A stretch of 64,000 bases of DNA, from contig NZ_CP067102.1 in the NCBI RefSeq assembly GCF_016616885.1, positions 5,422,501 through 5,486,500 on the forward strand, given 5' to 3'. Numbering within the stretch: position 1 is the first letter of the stretch; every line of letters begins with the position of its first letter. Below, piece after piece: positions 45,026 through 54,450 of this stretch. This DNA comes from Bradyrhizobium diazoefficiens. Lineage in GTDB: Bacteria; Pseudomonadota; Alphaproteobacteria; Rhizobiales; Xanthobacteraceae. A model generated the notes under the pieces. The model was not told the DNA's origin, searched no databases, and saw only the letters and a program-made list of their open reading frames with translations. The translations under genes were made by a program, and so were the position numbers.

Positions 45026-46180
45026 TCAATTGCAGGCGGGCTTCGCCTTGTTGCAGGCATCCGCCAGCTCGGCCGGCGGGTCTTTCTTGAACACGGTCTT
45101 GTAGGACTCCAGCACATTCGACTGCGTCACCGGCAGCGACTGCACACCGATCCAGCCGGGCGTTTCCTTGCCCAGCAGCGCATTCATCATCGCCATCGCC
45201 TCGGCGACGCCCTGATCATAGGGACGCTGCGAGCCGGTCGCCTTCAGCGGACCGCCCTTGGCAATTTCGATCGCCGATTGCAGGCCGAGGTCGACCGTCG
45301 TCATGGGAATATCGATGCCCTGGGCCCGCATCGAGCTCAACGTGTCGAGTGCCGACTGATCCCACACCGCGTACAGTCCCTTGACGTCGGGATTTCCGGT
45401 CAGGAAGTCGCCCGCGATCTGCGAGACCTTAGGCGGATCGGTAAAATCGACCTGCTTCATCTTGATGTCGGGCCGGTTTGCCTTCATCCACTCCCGCACG
45501 CCCTTGGTGCGCTCGTTGGTGCTGAAATAGTCGACGCCGAAATTGACGAGACCGATGGTGGCGCCCTGTGCCATGCAGGACGCCAGGATCTGTGCCGCAA
45601 TCTGGCCATTGCCCTGGCTATCGGCCGAGACCATCGTCGCATATTCCTCCGGATGCTTCAGACCCGTCGGGATGCTGTCCATCAGCACGAGCTTGATGCC
45701 GGCTTTGGCGATCTTCTTGTAGGTCGGCGCGGTCGCGGTGAAATCGACCGGAATCGAAATGATGCCGTCCGGATGCTGCTGGATGGTGTTCTCGATATCG
45801 GCGATCTGCTTGTCCACCTGATATTCGGCGGATGCGACGCCCGTTACCGTCACGCCGTACTTCTTCAGCGTATCGGTGATGCCCTGAATCTGGAGCTGCG
45901 ACCAGTCGAGGTTGACCGTCTGCATGGAGATGCCGACCTTGAAGTGCTTCTCCTTGACCTTCGCGGCGTCGGCCTCCGACAGCGCGAGCACCTCAGGGGA
46001 AGCCGCCTTCTCGCCGTGGGGGCCCTGGCCAACGATCGATTTCGGCCCAAGCGTTGCGAGATCGACGCCCTTGACGCAGGTCGCGGGCACTTCGGCGCGA
46101 GCCGCGGGGGCGATCGAGACGGCCGCGGCAGCAGCCATCAACACAGTCAAAGGCAAGGTTTGTCGCAAGATTGGTTTCAT
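45026..46180 (-). CDS. Ribose-type periplasmic binding protein (family 4)
   Basis: 384 residues with a signal peptide (LPLTVLMAAAAAVSIAPAARA). It has the two-lobe CUT2 fold: FKVGISMQTVNLDWSQLQIQGI, IPVDFTATAPTYKKI, VLMDSIPTG and VKGLYAVWDQSALDTL. An N-terminal extension of ~60 residues comes before the first strand. GGAGGAAACA precedes ATG 46180; an ATG at 46192 lies upstream of that site and is rejected. It belongs with the ATPase and the frameshifted permease upstream. Confidence 0.9.
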   Translation of the reverse strand: MKPILRQTLPLTVLMAAAAAVSIAPAARAEVPATCVKGVDLATLGPKSIVGQGPHGEKAASPEVLALSEADAAKVKEKHFKVGISMQTVNLDWSQLQIQGITDTLKKYGVTVTGVASAEYQVDKQIADIENTIQQHPDGIISIPVDFTATAPTYKKIAKAGIKLVLMDSIPTGLKHPEEYATMVSADSQGNGQIAAQILASCMAQGATIGLVNFGVDYFSTNERTKGVREWMKANRPDIKMKQVDFTDPPKVSQIAGDFLTGNPDVKGLYAVWDQSALDTLSSMRAQGIDIPMTTVDLGLQSAIEIAKGGPLKATGSQRPYDQGVAEAMAMMNALLGKETPGWIGVQSLPVTQSNVLESYKTVFKKDPPAELADACNKAKPACN

Positions 46181-46284
46181 TGTTTCCTCCATTTTGGTCG
46201 CCGATTCACCGGAGGGCCAGCGACCTTGCCCCTACCCACGCAGCGCGATGAAACTAGTGCCTCATGCGCCACGCCTGACTTCGA

Positions 46285-47267
46285 CTAGCGTTTCGTGAAA
46301 GCAACGGCGGCAACGATGATCGCGCCCTTGATCACGAGCTGCATCGGCGAGCTCACGCCGAGCAGAACAAGCCCGTTGTTGAGCGTGCCAATGATCAAGC
46401 TGCCGAACAGCGTCCCCAGGATGTAGCCGCGCCCGCCGAACAGGCTGCAGCCACCGAGGATCACCGCGGCGATGACGTCGAGCTCCATGCCCTGCACGAC
46501 ATCGGGCCGCGCCGCATGTGAACGCGCCGACAGCACCAGCGCCGCGAGGCCGGCCAGCGTGCCGGTCAGCACAAAGGCGGCAGTCGTGATCCGTTTGGTG
46601 TTGATGCCGGAATAGAGCGATTGCCGCCGACCGCGTAGATGCGACGGCCGAACACGTTGTAGTGCAGCAGCAGGATACCGACGATCATCGCCGCCAATGT
46701 CCAGGCGATCGGCACCGGAATGCCGAGGAACGTCCCTTCTCCGAAGATCGCGAAATAGGTCTCGTTGGTGATGATCACCGGCTTGGTGTTGGTCATCATC
46801 ATCGCCAGTCCCCGCGCCATGCTCAGCGAGCCCAGCGTCACCAGGAACGACGGGATCGATAACTGCGTGGTCAGGATGCCATTGAGCAGCCCGACCAGAG
46901 CGCCAGTGCCGAGCCCGGCCACGGCGCCCACGATCCAGCTGTTGTTGATCTGGCTCATCGCGAGAGCGGCCGTCATGCCTGATAGCGCCAACGTCGAGGC
47001 AACCGACAGATCGATCTGACGCGCGATGATAGTGAAGGTCATGCCGACCGCGATGATCGATACCAGTGTGGTCTGGCGCCCGATATTCAGGAAATTGTCG
47101 ACCGAGAGGAACCAGGGCGAGGACAGGCTGAACACGACCAGCAGGATCACGAAGGCGATGTACAGCATGTACGGCCGCTCGCCCCGCAGCAGAATCTGGA
47201 GAATCTTGCGGCGGCGATCGGATCGGGTCGACGAGGCGACCACGTTGGGAGCAGTCAGTTCGGTCAT
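46285..47267 (-). pseudogene. Ribose-type ABC permease gene, frameshifted
   Basis: From ATG 47267 the frame reads a normal RbsC-type permease (YIAFVILLVVFSLSSPWFLS, IARQIDLSVASTLALSG, IPSFLVTLGSLSMARGLAMM) up to GRRIYAVGGN, then goes out of frame and stops near 46566. The rest (YSGINTKRITTAAFVLTGTLAGLAALVLSARS, then ELDVIAAVILGGCSLFGGRGYILGTLFGSLII, stop 46285) is intact in another frame. Between GGN and SGI only eight bases lie where relatives have about five codons, so about 7-10 bases seem lost at 46612-46620. It is either a real knock-out or a sequencing error. Confidence 0.88.
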
Positions 47268-48838
47268 GCGGGAAGCTCTTGCAAGGGGCCCGGCCCTGAG
47301 GCTTGGTACATCTGGAGGAGATGATGCAGCTCTTCGGCATCATCGATCTCGCCACGCGAAAGCGTACGAGCCACACGCCCGTTGACGATCACGGAGATGC
47401 GGTCGCAGAGCTCGATCAATTCGACGAGATCGGACGAGACGACCAGGACCCCGCTGCCCTCGCGGACGGCATTCCAGATCACGGCATAGATTTCCTCGCG
47501 TGCGCCCACGTCGACGCCGACCGTCGGCTCGTCCAGGAGCAGCACGCGCGGCCGCGGATCATTCCATTTTCCGAACACGACCTTTTGCTGGTTGCCGCCG
47601 GAGAGTGTCCTGACCAGGCTGAACGCGCCCGGCGCTTTCACCGCGAGCCTGGCGACCGCGGTTTCCGCACGCCTGGCGGCGGCGCGTTGCTGCATCCAGC
47701 CCCAGCGCGAGAAATGGGGAATCCGCGGCAAGGTGACGTTTCGTTCGATCGAATGGTCAAGGACCAAACCCTGCACATGTCGGTCTTCCGGCACCAGCGC
47801 GATGCCCTGCTCGATCGCATCGGCAGGCCCTCTCGGCACCCATCGCCGGCCCTCGATCTCGATTGCGCCGCTCTCGAGCGGCCGGAGGCCAAACACCGTC
47901 TCCAGAATCTCCGTGCGTCCGCTGCCGATCAACCCGGCGAGGCCGTGGATCTCGCCCTTCAGCACGGAAAGTTCGACGTTGCGAAGCCGGTCGTTGGACA
48001 CGTCCGACAGCGCCAGGACCGGCGACGGATCCAATTCACGCTTTGCGGCAGGTTCGGCGCGTGGACCTGTCGATGCCGATCGATCGGTTCCGACGATCGC
48101 GCTCACCAGCCGCGTCATGTCGGTCTCGGCGGTGACGAACGTGCCGGCGTTAGCGCCATCACGCAGCACCGTCACGCGCTGCGAGATCTCAAAGACCTCG
48201 TTGAGCCGATGGGTCACATAGATCACGCCGACGCCGCGGCGCGTCGCCTTCCCGATCGCATCGAACAGGATCCGAACCTCATCCGATGTCAGCGAGGAGG
48301 TCGGCTCATCGAGGATCAGAAGCCGAACCTCGCCCATCAGGGCCTTGGCGATCTCCGTCATCTGGCGATAGGCGAAAGGCAGCGAGCCGACAGTCGCACT
48401 CGTATCCAGGGGAATGCCGAGCTCCGTCAGGAACGCCTTGGCACTGGCCATCAGCGCGCGCTGCCGCACGAAGCCGAAACGCGCACGCGGCTCACGGCCG
48501 AGCAACAGATTGTCCGCGACGCTCAAGGATTCGACGAGGCTGAGGTCCTGATAGACGACGGCGATCCCCGCCTCGCGCGACTTCGCCGGGCTGTCGAATT
48601 CCACCGGCCTGCCGGCGATCTCGATCGTGCCGCTGTCGAGGACATGAACACCGCTGAGAATCTTGATCAGCGTGGATTTTCCCGCGCCATTCTCGCCCAG
48701 CAGCGCGTGCACCTCGCCCGCACGGACCTCGAGATTAACGTCGCGTAGCGCTCGCACGCCGCCAAAGCGCTTGTTGATGCCACTCACCATCACAAGCGAG
48801 GTCGACGGCCGAGGCTCTGCTGTACCCGAACCGGACAA
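47264..48838 (-). CDS. Ribose-type ABC transporter ATPase (two ATPase domains)
   Basis: About 524 residues, RbsA/MglA architecture. The first domain has Walker A LLGENGAGKSTLIK and LILDEPTSSLTSDE. The second has the degenerate LIGSGRTEILE in place of Walker A, LSGGNQQKVVFGKW and VLLLDEPTVGVDVGAR, as is usual. The open frame reaches ATG 48889, but that codon has no ribosome-binding site and abuts an operator-like motif. GGGAGGAAGG (48846-48855) seven bases before TTG 48838 makes this the better start. The stop overlaps the permease start by four bases. Confidence 0.88.
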   Translation of the reverse strand: MSGSGTAEPRPSTSLVMVSGINKRFGGVRALRDVNLEVRAGEVHALLGENGAGKSTLIKILSGVHVLDSGTIEIAGRPVEFDSPAKSREAGIAVVYQDLSLVESLSVADNLLLGREPRARFGFVRQRALMASAKAFLTELGIPLDTSATVGSLPFAYRQMTEIAKALMGEVRLLILDEPTSSLTSDEVRILFDAIGKATRRGVGVIYVTHRLNEVFEISQRVTVLRDGANAGTFVTAETDMTRLVSAIVGTDRSASTGPRAEPAAKRELDPSPVLALSDVSNDRLRNVELSVLKGEIHGLAGLIGSGRTEILETVFGLRPLESGAIEIEGRRWVPRGPADAIEQGIALVPEDRHVQGLVLDHSIERNVTLPRIPHFSRWGWMQQRAAARRAETAVARLAVKAPGAFSLVRTLSGGNQQKVVFGKWNDPRPRVLLLDEPTVGVDVGAREEIYAVIWNAVREGSGVLVVSSDLVELIELCDRISVIVNGRVARTLSRGEIDDAEELHHLLQMYQASGPGPLQELPA

Positions 48839-48891
48839 TTCCAAACCTTCCTCCCGTCGCCCTGCGAGACGCTGGTACGATGGTGACATAT

Positions 48892-48907
48892 TGTTATTTT
48901 TGCAACT
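48892..48907. promoter_or_regulatory. Second DeoR-operator-like 16-mer, upstream of the ribose-type operon
   Basis: TGTTATTTTTGCAACT matches 13 of 16 bases of the 44067-44082 site (TGTTATTATTGTAACA). It lies about 54 bases before the preferred ATPase start, in an AT-rich patch (48890-48930) that would suit a promoter. It suggests shared control of the two sugar operons. Confidence 0.5.
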
Positions 48908-48938
48908 TATCGTGTTATAATTCTATCACCTCGGGCGA

Positions 48939-49188
48939 CCTGTCAATGGCTGATCACGTCTTGAAGCCGGTTCGGATGACCCGCTGCAGCCACCGCGGCA
49001 CGATTGCGACGCACCATTCAAAATGAGACTGCCCGTTAAACCGCACATGGCTCCGACGCGTGCGCCGCATCCGAGTTCGGTTAGCCTCCACCTCAAGAAC
49101 CGTTGGTCTTGCAAAAACGCCGCACCGCGCGGCGGACGCGCGAGATGCGGTGAAAAACAGCGACAAGAACGCCCCAGGGAGGAGAGCA
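48939..49188. other. Spacer upstream of the branched-chain-type binding protein
   Basis: GC-rich, with no convincing gene. A frame open from 49060 runs into the binding-protein gene but lacks its own site. GGGAGGAGA at 49177-49185 serves the ATG at 49189. A promoter for the rightward cluster is expected here. Confidence 0.5.
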
Positions 49189-50439
49189 ATGTTGAAAGGC
49201 AGTCTCGGACTGATCGCGTTGAGCAGCCTGTTGTTGTCGGGCACCGCCTTCGCGCAGGAGAAGATCAAGGTCGGCGTCACCGCGACGCTCGAAGGCACCT
49301 ACACCGTCCTCGGCGAGGACGGCATCCGCGGCTTCCAGACGGCACTCAACGTGCTCGGCAAGAAGGTCGGCGACAAGGAGCTCGAATTCGTCATCGCCTC
49401 GACTGACGCGACGCCGGATTCTGCGGTTCGTGCGGTGCGAAAGCTGATCGAGCAGGACAAGGTGCAGATCCTGCTGTCGCCGCTGTCAGGTGACGAGGGC
49501 ATTGCGGTCAAGAACTTTGCCAAGACCCATCCGGAGCTGACCTTCATCAACGCGGCCTCCGGCGCCCAGGAAACGACTTACGTCGATCCGGCCCCGAACT
49601 TCTTCCGCTACAATATGGACGGCGCGCAGTGGCAGGTTGGCCTCGGCAAATACGCCTATGATGAAAAGAAGTATCGCAAGATCGCGACCGTCGGCGAGGA
49701 CTACTCCTTCATCTACACCCAGGTGTTCGGCCTCGTGCTCGAATTCTGCGGCGCCGGCGGACAGGTCACCAACCGGCAATGGGTGCCGCTTGGCACCAAG
49801 GATTTTGCCTCGGTCATCGCCGCCCTGCCCGACGACGTCGATGCGATCTATCTCGGTCTCGGCGGCGCGGACGCGGTCAACTTCCTCAACCAGTATCAGC
49901 AGGCGGGTGGCAAGGCGCATCTGATGGGCGGGTCGATCATGATCGACCAGACCATCCTGTCGTCCAAGGGCAACGCCAAGAACGCGCTGGTCGGCACGCT
50001 GGCCGCGAGCGGCCAGGCCGACACCTGGGAGGACCCGGGTTGGCAGAAGTTCGTGAAGGACTATCAGGACGCCTTCCCGCCGAACAAGCGCTTCCCGAGC
50101 CCGTCGCTGCTCGCGACCAACTATTATGGCTCGACCATGGCGCTGATCCTGGCGCTGCGTCAGGTCAATGGCGATCTCAGCGACAACCAGTCCAAGTACA
50201 AGGCTGCGCTCGCTAAGATCGAGCTCGATGCGCCCAACGGCAAGATCAAGCTCGACGCCAACCGGCAGGCGATCGGCACCAACTTCGTCACCGAAGTCGT
50301 CGACGACGGCAAGGGCGCGCTGTTCTCGAAGGTCGTGAAGGTGATCCCGAACGTGAACCAGACGCTGGGCTACGACCCCGCAGTGTTCGCCAAGATCGGT
50401 TTGCCAAGCCGTACAGTACCGGAATGTAAGAAGTACTGA
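49189..50439 (+). CDS. Branched-chain-amino-acid-type (LivJ/PBP1) substrate-binding protein
   Basis: 416 residues with a signal peptide (LGLIALSSLLLSGTAFAQ) and type I periplasmic-binding fold: IKVGVTATLEGTYTVLGEDGIRGFQTALNVLG, VRAVRKLIEQDKVQILLSPLSGDEGIAV and IYLGLGGADAVNFLNQYQQAGG in outline. This family binds amino acids, amides, urea and many aromatic or heterocyclic compounds, so the ligand is open. GGGAGGAGA just before ATG 49189 fixes the start. It is separated from the permeases by an AraC-type regulator. Confidence 0.92.
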   Translation: MLKGSLGLIALSSLLLSGTAFAQEKIKVGVTATLEGTYTVLGEDGIRGFQTALNVLGKKVGDKELEFVIASTDATPDSAVRAVRKLIEQDKVQILLSPLSGDEGIAVKNFAKTHPELTFINAASGAQETTYVDPAPNFFRYNMDGAQWQVGLGKYAYDEKKYRKIATVGEDYSFIYTQVFGLVLEFCGAGGQVTNRQWVPLGTKDFASVIAALPDDVDAIYLGLGGADAVNFLNQYQQAGGKAHLMGGSIMIDQTILSSKGNAKNALVGTLAASGQADTWEDPGWQKFVKDYQDAFPPNKRFPSPSLLATNYYGSTMALILALRQVNGDLSDNQSKYKAALAKIELDAPNGKIKLDANRQAIGTNFVTEVVDDGKGALFSKVVKVIPNVNQTLGYDPAVFAKIGLPSRTVPECKKY

Positions 50440-50569
50440 CGTAGTCGCGTTCGCGACGCCATGATTGACCGGGGAGAGATTTGCAAAGAGCGCGACAGGT
50501 GCGCCCTTGCATTCTCTCCCTGGTTGTTGAACGCTATTAAAAAAGACAAGAGCTTCTGGGAGGGAAGGC

Positions 50570-51397
50570 ATGAGCCGGGCGCTCGCCGTCTTCCACGGCC
50601 GCTTTGGCCGGGCGACGGTCTATCAGTTGAACCGCCCCTTCAACATCCACGCGCATCGCGAAGGTCATTTGATCTTCCATGTCGGGGGGCGTCCTGCATG
50701 CATCGATGTCAACGATGGACGTTACGAGCTCACCGAAAGTTCCGTCGTCGCCGTCAATCCATGGGAGCCGCATAATTTCCTGCCGTCCGATCTCGACGGC
50801 GGCGCCGTCTTCTTTGTGCTTTATGTCAATGCGGAGTGGTTCGCGCCCGATGCGCCCGGCGCCGACCGCCTGCGCTTCGGCCGCACCCAGTTCACGCGGT
50901 CGGTAGCGCTGGACAAGCATATCAGGCACGCAGCCGCCCTTGTGTGCGGCGCACCCTCGCTGAATAGCCTCGATGGCGAGCTGAGAAGTCTGATCGACAT
51001 CTGTTATGACGAGAGCTGGCAGCAGGCCGAACTCACGCGCGATCCACGCGCGAACGGCTCCGTCACCGATTTTCGCGTGCGCAAGTGCATCAAGATGATG
51101 TCGGAGAGCCCCGGCGCCGAAATCGAGCTCGATACCATCGCGCGCGAATCCGGCCTGTCGCGGCCGCATTTCTACCGGCTGTTCCGCACCCAGACCGGCG
51201 TTACCCCTCACCTCTATCTCAACACGCTGATGATGGAGCAGGCGCTCGAGGCGCTGGTAGCGAGCGAAGCGCCGATCGCCGATATCGGCTTCGATCTCGG
51301 CTTCTCCTCGCAGAGCGGTTTCACCCGCTTCTTCGCCGCCAATGTCGGGATGGCGCCGACCGATTATCGCCGCGCGGCCAAGGTTTTGCGCGGCTGA
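50570..51397 (+). CDS. AraC-family transcriptional regulator
   Basis: 275 residues. The N-terminal cupin-like sensor (FNIHAHREGHLIFHVGG, VVAVNPWEPHNFLP) binds a small effector. The C-terminal double helix-turn-helix reads IELDTIARESGLSRPHFYRLFRTQTGVTPHLYLNTLMM, then IADIGFDLGFSSQSGFTRFFAANVGMAPTDYRR. It is a likely activator of the surrounding importer and oxidation genes, with their substrate or a product as effector. GGGAGGGAAGG precedes ATG 50570. Confidence 0.93.
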   Translation: MSRALAVFHGRFGRATVYQLNRPFNIHAHREGHLIFHVGGRPACIDVNDGRYELTESSVVAVNPWEPHNFLPSDLDGGAVFFVLYVNAEWFAPDAPGADRLRFGRTQFTRSVALDKHIRHAAALVCGAPSLNSLDGELRSLIDICYDESWQQAELTRDPRANGSVTDFRVRKCIKMMSESPGAEIELDTIARESGLSRPHFYRLFRTQTGVTPHLYLNTLMMEQALEALVASEAPIADIGFDLGFSSQSGFTRFFAANVGMAPTDYRRAAKVLRG

Positions 51398-51574
51398 CGA
51401 GCGCGCGAAAAGATACTCACGATCAAATGCGCTCCCGTGCATCCCATTAGGATGTGCGGAACGCGATCCCGACAAGAGGATCGCGATCGATAGGGAGCGT
51501 ACGTTCATGGCAGGGCTTGCGGCCGGCAACGGTCTGCGTGCGACCTCGCCCCGCCAAAGGGACGAGGTGAAGCT

Positions 51575-52585
51575 ATGACCCGCTTTGTCGAGCGCCATCC
51601 CGCGTGGGCACTGATCGTCATCATCGCTGTCGCAGTGGCGCTGTGGCTGATCTTCGCGGTATGGCCGCCGGGGCTTGAAGAGGCGATCGGCCGCAAGCGG
51701 GTGTTCCTCAACGCGGTCTTCAATGGCATCACGCTCGGCGGTCTCTATTTCCTCGTCGCCAGCGGCTTCACGCTGATCTTCGGCCTGATGCGCAACGTCA
51801 ACCTCGCGCACGGCTCGCTCTATCTGTTCGGCGGCTATGTCGGCTACGCCATCAGCGCCTCGACCGGCTCCTGGATTCTCTCCTTCATCGCCGCCTTCGT
51901 CCTGACGGCGCTGGTCGGCGTCGTGCTTCAGGTCCTCGTCTTCCGCCGTATGGAGGGCCAGGACCTGCGCCAGACCATGGTGACGATCGGCCTCTCGATC
52001 GTGTTCGCCGATCTCATGCTGTGGGCCTGCGGCGGCGACTTCTATCAGATCCAGACACCGAACTGGCTGATTGGTCCGATCGAGCTGCCGCTGATCACCG
52101 CGGTGAAATCCTCGGGCGAGCCGGTGTACCTGCGCTATCCGCTGGTCCGGCTCGTAATTTTTCTGGCCTCCATGATTATCGGCATCGCGATGTGGCTCGC
52201 GCTCAACCGCACCCGGATCGGCATGATCATCCGCGCCGGCGTCGACGATCGAGACATCCTTGCCGCAACCGGCGTGCGCATCCAGATCGTCTTCGTTCTC
52301 GTCTTCGCGCTCGGCGCCGGGCTTGCCGGCATCGCAGGCGTCGTCGGCGGCACCTTCCAGTCACTCTCCCCCGGTGAGGACATCCGTTTCCTGCTCGCAT
52401 CCCTCGTGGTCGTGATCGTCGGCGGCATGGGCTCGATACCCGGCGCCGCACTCGGCGCGCTGATCATCGGCCTCGCCGAGCAGCTCGGCTCGGTCTACAT
52501 CCCGACCTACGCCATCGTCGTGACGTTCCTGATCATGGTGCTGGTGCTGGCGCTTCGGCCGCAGGGCCTGCTCGCGAGGCGCTGA
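51575..52585 (+). CDS. livH: Branched-chain-type ABC permease LivH
   Basis: 336 residues, about eight membrane segments. Family marks: VFNGITLGGLYFLVASGFTLIFGLMRNVNLAHGSLY, MEGQDLRQTMVTIGLSIVFADL and ILASLVVVIVGGMGSIPGAALGALIIG-like ending. It forms the channel with LivM. ATG 51575 follows GAGGTGAAG. The LivM gene starts two bases after the stop. Confidence 0.95.
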   Translation: MTRFVERHPAWALIVIIAVAVALWLIFAVWPPGLEEAIGRKRVFLNAVFNGITLGGLYFLVASGFTLIFGLMRNVNLAHGSLYLFGGYVGYAISASTGSWILSFIAAFVLTALVGVVLQVLVFRRMEGQDLRQTMVTIGLSIVFADLMLWACGGDFYQIQTPNWLIGPIELPLITAVKSSGEPVYLRYPLVRLVIFLASMIIGIAMWLALNRTRIGMIIRAGVDDRDILAATGVRIQIVFVLVFALGAGLAGIAGVVGGTFQSLSPGEDIRFLLASLVVVIVGGMGSIPGAALGALIIGLAEQLGSVYIPTYAIVVTFLIMVLVLALRPQGLLARR

Positions 52586-52586
52586 C

Positions 52587-53675
52587 ATGTCCGTCACCCA
52601 CGACGCTCGCATTCGGGTTCATAAGGCCGCCGCCACGGCACAGCGGCCGGCCGTGCGCGGCTGGCCCGATGTCAACAATCCCGCGGCCTGGATCGCGGCG
52701 GTCATCCTCCTGATCATGCCGCTGATCGCCAATGGCTTCTTCCTGATCGAGATCTTTGCGACCACGCTGATCCTCGGCACCATCGCGCTCAGCCTGATGT
52801 TCCTCGCCGGCTATGGCGGCATGGTCAGCCTGATGCAGCTCACCATCGCGGGCTTTGCAGCCTACATGGTCGCGGTGTTCGGGGTCAGTGGCAACGCGAA
52901 TATCAGTCTCGGTTGGCCGTGGTGGTTGGCGGTGCCGATGGCGCTGACGCTCGCGACCATCTTCGGCACGCTCGGTGGCGCGCTCGCGGTACGCACCGAG
53001 GGCATCTACACCATCATGATCACGCTCGCGATCGGCGCGGCCTTCTACTACTTCACCAATCAGAACTGGGCCATCTTCAACGGCCACACCGGCATCAACA
53101 ATGTCTCGACGCCGCATTTCTGGGGCGTCGACTGGCGCTGGGATATTCCCTTCTACTATGTCGCGCTCGCAGTCGCCGCAGCCTGCTACTGCGCCGTCGA
53201 CTACATCTCGCGCGCGCCGTTCGGCCTGGCGCTGCAGGGCGTGCGCGACAATCCACGCCGCATGGCCGCGCTCGGCTTCAACGTCAATGCGCACCGCGTC
53301 GCGGCCTATGCGGTGGCGTCCTTCATCGCAGGCCTCGCCGGCGTGCTCCAGGTCTGGAACTACCGCCAGATCTCGCCGGGCTCGGTCAGCGTCGGCGCCT
53401 GCATCGACATTCTCATCATCGCCGTCGTCGGCGGCATTTCCCGCCCGGTCGGTCCCTACATCGGCGCACTCGTCTTCGTCCTTCTGCGCACGTTTGCGCT
53501 CGACTTCCTGGTCAAGATCGGGCTCGACGGCAACCGCTTCCGGCTGCTGATCGGCCTCGGCTTCCTCGCCATCGTGTTCTGGTCGTCGGACGGTGTGATC
53601 GGCCTGTGGCAGCGCTGGCGCCAGAGCCATCGTCCCCCGTCGGATCGCCCAGGCGGAGGACGCGGCCATGGATAG
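52587..53675 (+). CDS. livM: Branched-chain-type ABC permease LivM
   Basis: 362 residues, about nine membrane segments, with typical LivM blocks: LMFLAGYGGMVSLMQLTIAGFAAYMVAV, IYTIMITLAIGAAFYY, GVRDNPRRMAALGFNVNAHRVAAYAVASFIAGLAGVL and VVGGISRPVGPYIGALVFVLL. The N-terminus has a ~30-residue cytoplasmic extension. The 3' end overlaps the ATPase gene by eight bases. Confidence 0.95.
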   Translation: MSVTHDARIRVHKAAATAQRPAVRGWPDVNNPAAWIAAVILLIMPLIANGFFLIEIFATTLILGTIALSLMFLAGYGGMVSLMQLTIAGFAAYMVAVFGVSGNANISLGWPWWLAVPMALTLATIFGTLGGALAVRTEGIYTIMITLAIGAAFYYFTNQNWAIFNGHTGINNVSTPHFWGVDWRWDIPFYYVALAVAAACYCAVDYISRAPFGLALQGVRDNPRRMAALGFNVNAHRVAAYAVASFIAGLAGVLQVWNYRQISPGSVSVGACIDILIIAVVGGISRPVGPYIGALVFVLLRTFALDFLVKIGLDGNRFRLLIGLGFLAIVFWSSDGVIGLWQRWRQSHRPPSDRPGGGRGHG

Positions 53676-54450
53676 TGTCGCCCATCGCCTCTCCGCCGTC
53701 GGCGCCGGTGCAGCACTCGAGCTGCGCGGCGTCACCCGGCTGTTCGGCGCGCTGGCGGCGCTGACCGACATCACTATCACCGTGCGCCCCGGCGAGCGGC
53801 GCGCCGTGCTCGGCTCCAACGGCGCCGGCAAGACCACGCTGTTCAACTGCATCACTGGCGACTTCCCGCCGACATCGGGCACGATCCGCTTCTTCGGCGA
53901 GGACGTTACGCACTTCCCGCCCTATGAGCGCATCCGCCGCGGGCTGAGGCGGACCTATCAGATCTCAGCGCTGTTCCCCGGCCTCACCGTCCAGGATAAT
54001 GTCTACCTCGCCTGCCGTGGCGTCTCGCGCGGGCGTTTCTCGTTCCTGCGTCCCGGGCAGAACGATGCGCTGATGCATGCGGCCGACGGTCTGGTGCAAG
54101 CCGTGCACCTCACCGCGGTGAAGGATCAGCGCGTCGCCGAGCTCGCGCATGGCCAGCAGCGCCAGCTCGAAATCGCGCTGGCGCTCGCTGGCGCCCCCCG
54201 GTTCGTGCTGTTCGACGAGCCGGCTGCCGGCCTCTCACCGACCGAGCGGGCCGAGCTGGTCGAGATCCTGACCTCGCTGCCGGCGCATATCGGCTACATC
54301 ATCATCGAGCACGACATGGACGTGGCGCTGCGCGTCGTCGAGAGCGTGACGATGATGCACAACGGCCGCATCTTCAAGGAAGGCGTGCCGGAGGAGATCC
54401 AGTCCGACCCCGAAGTGCAGGAGCTTTATCTCGGAGCCGGTCATGAGTGA
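53668..54450 (+). CDS. livG: Branched-chain-type ABC ATPase LivG
   Basis: 260 residues. Walker A GSNGAGKTTLFNCITGDF, Q-loop RTYQISALFPGLTVQDNVYLA, signature LAHGQQRQLEIALALA (A in place of the usual S, as in many LivG proteins), Walker B FVLFDEPAAGLSPTER and H-loop IIIEHDMDVALRV. It overlaps LivM upstream and the fused LivF gene downstream by eight bases each, so all are co-translated. Confidence 0.95.
   Translation: MDSVAHRLSAVGAGAALELRGVTRLFGALAALTDITITVRPGERRAVLGSNGAGKTTLFNCITGDFPPTSGTIRFFGEDVTHFPPYERIRRGLRRTYQISALFPGLTVQDNVYLACRGVSRGRFSFLRPGQNDALMHAADGLVQAVHLTAVKDQRVAELAHGQQRQLEIALALAGAPRFVLFDEPAAGLSPTERAELVEILTSLPAHIGYIIIEHDMDVALRVVESVTMMHNGRIFKEGVPEEIQSDPEVQELYLGAGHE

Noticed and set aside
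44987..46288. A rightward 433-codon frame opposite the ribose-type binding protein
   Set aside because: Antisense to a binding protein with a clear signal peptide and ribosome-binding site.
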